Position numbers and translations under genes: made by a program
Source: Lachnospiraceae bacterium
GTDB taxonomy: Bacteria; Bacillota; Clostridia; Lachnospirales; Lachnospiraceae
Length of the DNA stretch: 13,310 nucleotides
Direction of reading: 5' to 3'
NCBI GenBank assembly: GCA_017404585.1
Contig: JAFRCB010000126.1
Coordinates: 1 to 13,310, forward strand
Shown here: positions 8,518-13,310 of the stretch, in pieces
Position numbering within the stretch: position 1 is the stretch's first letter
How the letters are laid out: every line of letters begins with the position of its first letter
Notes under the pieces: generated by a model
Seen by the model: only the letters and a program-made list of their open reading frames with translations
Databases searched by the model: none
Told to the model about the DNA's origin: nothing

Positions 8518-9546
8518 TCAGAACTGCTTCAGGAATCTGACGTCGTTCTCATAAAGAAGACGCATGTCATCGATCTCATACTTAAGCAGAGCGATTCTCT
8601 CGAGACCAACGCCGAAGGCGAATCCTGTGTAGACATCCGGGTCGATGCCGCACATCTCAAGAACATGCGGATGGACCATGCCGCATCCGAGGATTTCGAT
8701 CCAGCCGGAGCCCTTGCAGAAACGGCAGCCTTTGCCGCCGCAGTTGAAACAGCTCACGTCGACTTCCGCCGACGGCTCCGTGAACGGGAAATGATGCGGA
8801 CGGAATTTTGTCTTAGTCTCCGGTCCGAACAGCTCTTTGGCAAATACATCCAGTGTTCCCTTGAGATCAGCGAATGTGATGTTCTTGTCTACGACAAGGC
8901 CTTCGATCTGGTGGAAGGACGGGGAATGCGTTGCATCCACTTCGTCTGAGCGGAATACACGTCCCGGAGAGATCATTCTGATCGGCAGTTTGCCCTGCTC
9001 CATGACGCGGGCCTGAACCGGGGAGGTCTGTGTACGAAGGAGAATATCCTTTGTAATATAGAAGGTGTCCTGTTCGTCCTTGGCGGGATGATTTGCCGGA
9101 ATATTGAGTTTTGTGAAGTTATAATCATCGTACTCGATTTCCGGGCCTTCAATGACCTCATAACCCATGCCGACGAAGATGCGCTCGACTTCCTCGAGAG
9201 CGATCGTGTTCGGGTGACGGTGGCCGATGAACTTCATTTTTGCCGGCAGTGTCACGTCGATCGCTTCAGACGCGAGCTGGCGTTCCATCTTTTCGGCATC
9301 GAGTTTCTTCTTTGTCTCCTCCATCTTTTCCTCGATGGCAAAACGGGCGTCGTTGACCCATTTGCCTACCTTCGGGCGATCTTCCGGGGCGACAGTCTTC
9401 ATCGATTTCAAGACCTGTGTCAGGGAACCCTTTTTTCCAAGGAAAGAGACACGGATCTCGTTCAGTTTTTCAAGTCCATCCGCGTTTTTTAATGCTTCGA
9501 TCGCGGAGTCCTGAATCTCTTTTACCTTCAGTTCGATATCACTCAT
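8518..9546 (-). CDS. pheS: Phenylalanyl-tRNA synthetase alpha subunit
   Basis: The catalytic subunit that activates phenylalanine with ATP and transfers it to tRNA-Phe together with PheT. An N-terminal coiled coil (about 1-90, for tRNA binding) precedes a class II synthetase core. Motif 2 is in VFRSDEVDATHSPSFHQIEG, and motif 3 is GFAFGVGLERIALLKYEI near the C-terminus. The Cys-rich FNCGGKGCRFCKGSGW insert resembles that in Firmicute PheS. I choose ATG at 9546 (342 residues) because AGGAG (9557-9553) lies 6 nt upstream; the frame stays open to a GTG at 9564, but that codon has no comparable ribosome binding site. It is first in the operon, behind its own promoter. Confidence 0.97.
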   Translation of the reverse strand: MSDIELKVKEIQDSAIEALKNADGLEKLNEIRVSFLGKKGSLTQVLKSMKTVAPEDRPKVGKWVNDARFAIEEKMEETKKKLDAEKMERQLASEAIDVTLPAKMKFIGHRHPNTIALEEVERIFVGMGYEVIEGPEIEYDDYNFTKLNIPANHPAKDEQDTFYITKDILLRTQTSPVQARVMEQGKLPIRMISPGRVFRSDEVDATHSPSFHQIEGLVVDKNITFADLKGTLDVFAKELFGPETKTKFRPHHFPFTEPSAEVDVSCFNCGGKGCRFCKGSGWIEILGCGMVHPHVLEMCGIDPDVYTGFAFGVGLERIALLKYEIDDMRLLYENDVRFLKQF

Positions 9547-9552
9547 AATATT

Positions 9553-9557
9553 CTCCT
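9553..9557 (-). promoter_or_regulatory. pheS ribosome binding site deciding the start
   Basis: AGGAG on the minus strand lies 6 nt before ATG 9546. It argues for that start instead of the in-frame GTG at 9564, which lies at the foot of a GC-rich hairpin. Confidence 0.8.
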
Positions 9558-9564
9558 CTTTCAC

Positions 9565-9619
9565 GCCGGAATCAGTCCGGCAGAATACCTCAAAGGGATG
9601 TGGCTATACTCCGCCACAT
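9565..9619 (-). promoter_or_regulatory. pheS leader with two small hairpins and no T-box
   Basis: The predicted leader is about 77 nt. The first hairpin pairs ATGTGGC with GCCACAT (9598-9604 and 9613-9619, 8-nt loop). The second pairs GCCGGA with TCCGGC (9565-9570 and 9576-9581, 5-nt loop) and ends 7 nt upstream of the AGGAG. No T tract follows either, so neither looks like an intrinsic terminator. The T-box landmarks often found before aminoacyl-tRNA synthetase genes in Firmicutes are absent, and the leader is too short for one. A role in translation control or mRNA stability is possible but not shown. Confidence 0.5.
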
Positions 9620-9629
9620 ACAAAAGTTT

Positions 9630-9658
9630 ATTCTACTGTCAATTATCGCGGTTGTCAA
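9630..9658 (-). promoter_or_regulatory. Sigma-A promoter of the pheS-pheT-queA-tyrA-aroA operon
   Basis: The minus strand has a perfect TTGACA (9658-9653), a 17-bp spacer and TAGAAT (9635-9630). Initiation is expected near 9623. No other strong promoter is seen inside the operon. Confidence 0.85.
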
Positions 9659-9773
9659 GAGACACGCGCCGGGGACGGTTCTTTTCACGTCATATAGAGC
9701 GCGAAAAAGGGACGGTTCTTTTCACGTGATCTATCAAAAAATCAGACAGGCTGAAGCCAAATTAAAAACCGGC

Positions 9774-9891
9774 GCAAACATCATCTTCATCGAAAAACGT
9801 CGGTCCTGCCCTGCGAGCTTAAAAATGCTTACGCATTTTTGATCTCTCAGTCGGACCGACAATGTTTTTCTCACGAAGATGGATGCTTTGC
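9774..9891. repeat. Core hairpin of the composite repeat
   Basis: The arms 9774-9806 and 9853-9891 are imperfect reverse complements. The best blocks are GTCGGTCC (9799-9806) with GGACCGAC (9853-9860), GAAAAAC with GTTTTTC, and ATCTTC with GAAGAT. Both ends close with GCAAA/TTTGC. The element is nearly symmetric, so it could fold when transcribed in either direction. Confidence 0.65.
9821..9840. terminator. Hairpin AAAAATGC/GCATTTTT at the element apex
   Basis: AAAAATGC (9821-9828) and GCATTTTT (9833-9840) form an 8-bp stem with a TTAC loop, extended by weaker pairs outside (GAG 9815-9817 with CTC 9844-9846). The shape resembles a weak bidirectional intrinsic terminator. It could stop galM transcription before the pheS promoter. 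The stem is AT-rich, so efficiency is doubtful. Confidence 0.4.
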
Positions 9892-10048
9892 TGCCGGCAG
9901 CCACTCGCAAGAACAGCCTGTCTTAATAATTCAAAATTTGATCATGTGAAAAGAGTCGTCCCAGCCTAACACCTTAATATGACGCGGAGAACTGTCCCCG
10001 ATTCACACGATAGTATGACGCGAAAAGAACCGTCCCCGATACGTGAAA

Positions 10049-11089
10049 TCAGACACCCAGGACGAACGCTGTCCGAGTGTGATACTTCTCTCCGGCCTTC
10101 AGAATGATCGACGGGAACACATCCTGATTCAAAGCTTCAGAGCACATCTGCGTCTCAAGGGCGAAGCCGCTCCTCGGCTCATAGTGCACTCCGTCCTTGC
10201 CGTCCGGTCCGCTGATGAAATTGCCGGCATAGAACTGGATTCCGTACTGGTCGGAGAAGACCTTCAAAGTAATGCCGGAGATGTTGCCCTTTGCGTACGC
10301 GGCCTCGCGGTATCCCTCCCCGTTCAGCAGCCAGAGGTGGTCGAAGCCGCCGGTCTGACGGAGCTGCAGGACATTGGCATCGATATCCGCGCCGATCGCT
10401 TTTGGCAGGCGGAAATCGAACACTGTTCCCTCGACGTAAGACGTATAGCCGACCTGTATGCTTTTCTCATCTACCGGGAAGAAGGAATCCGCATGGATCT
10501 GAAGCTCATGGTCATAGATAAAACCGTTATTGTGACCGTTCAGATTCCAGTAGCTGTGGTTGGTCATATTGACCGGTGTATCTGCATCCGAAATGCCGTC
10601 ATAGTCAATGATGATCTCATTGTCGTCCGTGAATGTGTAAGAGACGGAAATCTCGAACTTTCCGGGATATCCCTGATCTCCGTCAGGACTGCAGATAGAA
10701 AATACGACTTTGTTGTCTCCTTCAAATGATGTCTGCCAGACGCGCTTGTGATAGCCGTTCGGGCCGCTGTGAAGGCTGGTAATTCCATTTTCATTTTTAT
10801 TCAGCTGATAGCGGACCCCGTTCAGCTCAAAAGTTCCGCCCGCTATGCGGTTGGCGACACGGCCTATAGTGGCACCGAAACCGTTGCTGTCTCCTTCGTA
10901 TTTCTCCACCGTATCGAGTCCCAACGCAACGTCAGTCAATACACCATTTTTGTCCGGAACACAAACTGTCTGCAAAATTGCGCCAAAATCAAGGAGCGTA
11001 ATGTACGCTCCCTGCTTATTGGTGATTGTATATGCAGTTACGTTCTCGCCATTTGCAGTTACTCCAAAAGCTTTACTCGTAATTGACAT
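10049..11089 (-). CDS. galM: Aldose 1-epimerase (mutarotase)
   Basis: GalM interconverts alpha and beta anomers of galactose, glucose and related sugars in the cytoplasm, feeding the Leloir pathway. From ATG 11089 it has 346 residues, the normal length. The sequence shows IGRVANRIAGG (Arg81), TSLHSGP (catalytic His107), NHSYWNL (His178, the general acid position), GGFDHLW and ALETQ (Glu311, the general base position), so all expected active-site residues are present. I choose 11089 because GGGAG lies 6 nt upstream; an upstream in-frame start at 11152 would add 21 residues encoded by a hairpin region and has no ribosome binding site. No galK or galT is adjacent. The gene follows the 6S RNA and may depend partly on readthrough from its promoter, as I see no separate strong promoter. 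Confidence 0.95.
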   Translation of the reverse strand: MSITSKAFGVTANGENVTAYTITNKQGAYITLLDFGAILQTVCVPDKNGVLTDVALGLDTVEKYEGDSNGFGATIGRVANRIAGGTFELNGVRYQLNKNENGITSLHSGPNGYHKRVWQTSFEGDNKVVFSICSPDGDQGYPGKFEISVSYTFTDDNEIIIDYDGISDADTPVNMTNHSYWNLNGHNNGFIYDHELQIHADSFFPVDEKSIQVGYTSYVEGTVFDFRLPKAIGADIDANVLQLRQTGGFDHLWLLNGEGYREAAYAKGNISGITLKVFSDQYGIQFYAGNFISGPDGKDGVHYEPRSGFALETQMCSEALNQDVFPSIILKAGEKYHTRTAFVLGV

Positions 11090-11095
11090 AGCACA

Positions 11096-11100
11096 CTCCC
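11096..11100 (-). promoter_or_regulatory. galM ribosome binding site deciding the start
   Basis: GGGAG on the minus strand sits 6 nt before ATG 11089. It supports the shorter protein over the extension to 11152. Confidence 0.75.
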
Positions 11101-11117
11101 TGTTCAATTGATGACAT

Positions 11118-11139
11118 CCGGGGCATTGATCTGCCCTGG
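11118..11139 (-). other. Hairpin between 6S RNA and galM
   Basis: GGGCA and TGCCC (11121-11125 and 11132-11136) pair around a 6-nt loop, extended by two more GC pairs after one mismatch. No T tract follows on the minus strand, so it is at best a processing or pause site between the RNA and galM. Confidence 0.4.
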
Positions 11140-11164
11140 CATTTCGTAACAATCCGAATTCTTA

Positions 11165-11351
11165 TTAAGGTCCCGGGATGCCGTTCCTATAAAGCTGACG
11201 CCTAGCCACAGCCAGGTGGGTAACCTCACTCTGCCCGCTGTCTTCCTCCGGTAGTTGCTTGAGGCCTGACATTGAGACCGACGATATTGGAATCCCTTTA
11301 ATTCAAATGTAGGTTCAGGAAAAATAGGGGGATCGAACACCCCAGGAAGCT
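11165..11351 (-). ncRNA. ssrS: Probable 6S RNA
   Basis: 6S RNA mimics an open promoter and binds sigma-70/sigma-A RNA polymerase, lowering transcription when nutrients are short. The region downstream of a strong promoter gives a transcript of about 187 nt, the usual 6S size. Its ends pair as TCCTGGG (11347-11341) with CCCGGGA (11177-11171), followed inward by GTTC with GAAC and CCTAT with ATAGG. A long internal region with few pairs suggests the central bubble. An apical stem GCCTCA/TGAGGT tops the molecule. The 5' segments CCTGGGGTGTTCG and CTATTTTTCCTGAACC resemble Firmicute 6S sequences as I recall them. No plausible protein is encoded. Other structured RNAs (SRP, RNase P, tmRNA) do not fit. 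The identification rests on recall and hand folding; both ends are approximate. Confidence 0.72.
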
Positions 11352-11357
11352 ATCTTT

Positions 11358-11386
11358 ATTATATCTTAGAGCCCCCTTCTTGTAAA
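11358..11386 (-). promoter_or_regulatory. Promoter of the 6S RNA
   Basis: On the minus strand, TTTACA (11386-11381) and a perfect TATAAT (11363-11358) are separated by exactly 17 bp. Transcription would begin at about 11351. The -35 box lies only 6 bp after the dgt stop codon, so the promoter starts within the immediate dgt 3' flank. Confidence 0.85.
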
Positions 11387-11392
11387 CGAAAA

Positions 11393-12925
11393 TCAGGTGA
11401 TTCCGTTAAGATCCGTGTACAGGTCTCTTGCGTACGAATCAGTCATTCCGGAGATGGAATCGGTCGCGAGAAGGAGTCTGTAATACAGTTTCTCCTCATC
11501 GGTCTTTCCTCTCACAGACCAGGCATAAATCTGCTTGTAATTCTCCGAAATCAGGGACAGGAACTTCTCTTCCATAAGCCCGGGCGGAGTCTCGCGGTCG
11601 TACTGCAGCACTGAAGGAACCAGCTTATTCAGCAGATACGTAAGGATGTTATTGGCAGCTATCTCTGTCTTGTAGATGGACATGGATGTGAAGGCGTAGT
11701 CGTAGGCGATGCTCTCGAGCGCATGCAGGAGCACAGCTTCCTTTGAGTCGCATATTAGTGCCCGTTCGTACCGCCCCTCCATGATCGATTGATAATTGGC
11801 AACAAAGCCTTCCGCCGCTGCAAGCAGGAGTACGCTCTGCATCTCGGACAGCCATGTCATGAGAGCATATTCTCCGGGACTGACATATTCGCCGGACATT
11901 CCCATGTCGTGGACGTTTCCTCCGAACGCGGTCGTGTAGCCGCTGCCTTTAAGGCTGTCCATGTAGGAACCGAGCTCGCCCCAGTGGGCGTTATTCGTCT
12001 TCGGTTTCTTTGTAGACTTTTTCTCGCTTCGCCCCTGGGCCGCCCGGGAATAGATCTCGTCCAGCTCCTCGATGTAATCCTTATCGACCTTGCGCTTCCA
12101 GAGCTCTGCAGTGAATGTCGGATAGTCGAAGAAACCTTTCTTGAATGCGTCCTCGATGTCGGCGGTGGCATATGCTATGTCGTCGGCAGCCTCGAGAATA
12201 AAAGTAAGCGGATTGCGCTTTCCGTTAGTTCCCGTGATCTTCTGAACACGTGAAAACAGCTCCTCTTCCGACTTGAAATATCCCATTTTCTTCTCGCTGA
12301 TCAAAGCGGATCCGGGGTTCATCGATGTGGAGGACCTCGGGTATTTGATCATGGTTGAGAGAAGAGAATATGTAAGGTTCATACCGCAGCCGTTTTCTGC
12401 AAAATGAAGCTTGGAGACCAGCCGAAGTCCCTGGGCGTTGCCCTCAAAGTGAAGAAAATCGCCCAGCTCCTGCTCGGTCAGGATATCTGTGATCGGTTTG
12501 CCGCCCATCTGCAGGCGAGGCAGGTGCTTTACGAACCACTCTCTTATGGCTTCCTCTCCGAAATGCCCGAAAGGCGGATTGCCTATGTCATGAATAAGTC
12601 CGGCGCACTCAATGACCTCAGTGATGGCTTTTTCGGTCTCAAGTGTGAAGTCGGGGTCCAGTCTCTGATCTATGATTCGCTCGGAAATATTCTGAGCAAG
12701 TGACCTGCCGACAGAGGAGACCTCCAGACTGTGGGTTAGCCTTGTTCTTATAAAATCGCTTTTATCGAGCGGGAATACCTGTGTCTTATCCTGCAGGCGT
12801 CTCAGAGATGCGCTGCTGATAATCTTGTGATAATCCTTTTCGAACTCCGAGCGAAGGTCGGCCCTTGCGCGGATCCCTTCCTCAGTTCCCGATCTCTTTG
12901 TACTCAAAAGTTGTTTCCACTGCAT
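11393..12925 (-). CDS. dgt: Deoxyguanosinetriphosphate triphosphohydrolase-like dNTPase
   Basis: HD-domain hydrolase that cleaves dNTPs, dGTP in the founding member, to the deoxynucleoside and triphosphate, adjusting nucleotide pools in the cytoplasm. At 510 residues it is close to the E. coli enzyme. The N-terminus has the signature SLRRLQDKTQVFPL (40-53). Metal and catalytic residues are visible: TRLTHSLEV with His65, HDIGNPPFGHFGE with His112-Asp113, His121 and Glu124, and EAADDIAYA with the second Asp near 248-249. FEGNAQ (160-165) is also typical. ATG at 12925 has GGGAGA 6 nt upstream. The gene lies 54 bp after the ATP-grasp gene, so the two may share a transcript. Substrate preference among dNTPs cannot be read from sequence. 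Confidence 0.95.
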   Translation of the reverse strand: MQWKQLLSTKRSGTEEGIRARADLRSEFEKDYHKIISSASLRRLQDKTQVFPLDKSDFIRTRLTHSLEVSSVGRSLAQNISERIIDQRLDPDFTLETEKAITEVIECAGLIHDIGNPPFGHFGEEAIREWFVKHLPRLQMGGKPITDILTEQELGDFLHFEGNAQGLRLVSKLHFAENGCGMNLTYSLLSTMIKYPRSSTSMNPGSALISEKKMGYFKSEEELFSRVQKITGTNGKRNPLTFILEAADDIAYATADIEDAFKKGFFDYPTFTAELWKRKVDKDYIEELDEIYSRAAQGRSEKKSTKKPKTNNAHWGELGSYMDSLKGSGYTTAFGGNVHDMGMSGEYVSPGEYALMTWLSEMQSVLLLAAAEGFVANYQSIMEGRYERALICDSKEAVLLHALESIAYDYAFTSMSIYKTEIAANNILTYLLNKLVPSVLQYDRETPPGLMEEKFLSLISENYKQIYAWSVRGKTDEEKLYYRLLLATDSISGMTDSYARDLYTDLNGIT

Positions 12926-12936
12926 AATGATTCTCC

Positions 12937-12960
12937 CAGACAGGACATACGGTCTGTCTG
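12937..12960 (-). other. Small hairpin upstream of dgt
   Basis: CAGACAG (12937-12943) pairs with CTGTCTG (12954-12960) around a 10-nt loop, in the 54-bp gap before dgt. On the minus strand its far arm touches the dgt ribosome binding site. It has no T tract, so it is not a clear terminator; a minor effect on dgt translation is possible. Confidence 0.35.
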
Positions 12961-12979
12961 CGCTGCGAATAAGGCGATA

Positions 12980-13310
12980 TCAAACAAACATGAGGCGGAT
13001 CGCGTCGAGATAAATTGACTTGTAAATTTCACGGCTTTCTTTATCATGTCCTGCAAAATTTTCCATCATGACGCCGTAGATTATCTCGAGAACTTTAAGC
13101 CCTTCATTAGTGAGGGCTACATCGATAGAAGCAAATCTCACTCCGAGACAGCGCGCGACCTCCGCCACGATTTTTTCGATTTCTTTCTTTAACGGTCCGT
13201 CGGCAAGCAGTTCTGCTCTTGCACCTAGGCCCAGATTGTGCTTCCACCCGAGCAGTATCCGCTCTCCTTTCGCAGGAATCCGGTCAGCGCGGCCGAGGAC
13301 AGGTATATCC
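12980..13310 (-). CDS. ATP-grasp family ligase-like protein, C-terminal part only
   Basis: The frame is open from the window edge to TGA at 12980, giving the last 109 complete residues; the true start is outside. KHNLGLGARAEL followed about 40 residues later by LGVRFASIDVALTNEGLKVLEI and then GVMMENF is the layout of the C-terminal half of ATP-grasp enzymes related to RimK-type amino acid ligases. These form amide bonds through an acyl-phosphate intermediate. The family's metal-binding segment normally reads E-x-N (EINSGVM-like), but here it reads EIIYGVM, so the Asn is replaced by Ile. The substrate cannot be named from this fragment. GTG at 13168 is only an internal codon. dgt follows after 54 bp. 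Confidence 0.75.
   Translation of the reverse strand, partial: DIPVLGRADRIPAKGERILLGWKHNLGLGARAELLADGPLKKEIEKIVAEVARCLGVRFASIDVALTNEGLKVLEIIYGVMMENFAGHDKESREIYKSIYLDAIRLMFV

Larger units (their letters stand above)
9671..10037. repeat. Composite inverted-repeat element (REP/BIME- or MITE-like)
   Basis: About 367 bp between galM and the pheS promoter hold five related repeats. Two are direct copies on the plus strand: GGGGACGGTTCTTTTCACGT at 9671-9690, and the same without its first G at 9709-9727. Three are inverted copies at 9946-9962 (degenerate), 9982-10000 and 10017-10037. The outermost copies continue into a shared CGTCATA-type extension. The middle is an imperfect long hairpin (9774-9891). 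The element begins 12 bp from the pheS -35 box and ends 11 bp from the galM stop codon, so it fills nearly the whole gap. I recall GGGGACGGTTCTTTT-like repeats as widespread in Firmicutes, often near REP-associated tyrosine transposases, but no transposase is present here. The layout is read directly; mobility is inferred. Confidence 0.75.

Noticed and set aside
9592..9621. Leader peptide (9 codons from an ATG at about 9619) that could give pheS attenuation
   Set aside because: It contains no Phe codons, lacks a ribosome binding site, and is not followed by a terminator/antiterminator pair.
9600..9842. Plus-strand ORF of 80 codons in the galM-pheS gap
   Set aside because: It runs through the repeat copies and the hairpin; accidental open frame without a ribosome binding site.
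9661..10048. CRISPR array, suggested by repeated units near pheS
   Set aside because: The repeats are in both orientations with uneven spacing and decayed copies, and no cas genes are present.
11090..11152. N-terminal extension of galM from the ATG at 11152
   Set aside because: It adds 21 residues not typical of GalM, crosses a hairpin, and has no ribosome binding site, whereas 11089 has GGGAG at good spacing.
11104..11340. Minus-strand ORF of 78 codons
   Set aside because: It lies within the structured RNA, has no ribosome binding site and no protein-like composition.

Overview
The window is 13.3 kb of compact bacterial sequence. Every gene I can support is on the minus strand, so transcription runs from high to low coordinates. 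Gene order, codon use, strong purine-rich ribosome binding sites, sigma-A-type promoters and the style of the proteins point to a Firmicute. A Clostridia member of roughly balanced GC, perhaps Lachnospiraceae, fits best. This is an inference from protein and RNA character, not a database match.

In the direction of transcription, the right edge (13310 to 12980) holds the C-terminal end of an ATP-grasp ligase-like protein. It is followed 54 bp later by dgt, a dNTP triphosphohydrolase. Directly after the dgt stop codon is a near-ideal promoter (TTTACA, 17 bp, TATAAT). It drives a structured RNA of about 187 nt that I read as 6S RNA, the RNA polymerase-binding regulator. galM (aldose 1-epimerase) follows the RNA.

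Between galM and pheS lies about 370 bp without genes. It is filled by an inverted-repeat element made of five copies of a GGGGACGGTTCTTTTC-type repeat around a long imperfect hairpin, resembling REP/BIME or MITE elements. A consensus promoter (TTGACA, 17 bp, TAGAAT) then starts a tight operon: pheS, pheT, queA, tyrA and aroA. This unit joins charging of tRNA-Phe, the queuosine tRNA modification, and the pathway that makes tyrosine and the chorismate precursor of all aromatic amino acids. The pheS leader is too short for a T-box and carries two small hairpins instead.

The tyrA gene is interrupted by one in-frame TAG at codon 143 of 365. The reading frame on both sides is intact and clearly prephenate dehydrogenase, so this is a fresh nonsense mutation, a sequencing error or a suppressed codon. 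No gene in the window uses TAG as its normal stop.

After aroA, a separate promoter drives an EF-G paralogue of the EF-G2/FusA2 type. Its GTPase centre departs from canonical EF-G: Tyr replaces the catalytic His of switch II, and the guanine-recognition motif is TNMD instead of NKMD. The left 257 bp has no gene but contains three consecutive hairpins. The largest (99-189) is followed by a T tract on the minus strand and probably terminates the EF-G paralogue transcript.

I found no complete new multi-gene system. The items most worth a second look are the amber codon in tyrA, the composite repeat element, the hairpin cluster at the left edge, the unusual EF-G paralogue, and the altered metal-binding motif in the ATP-grasp fragment.
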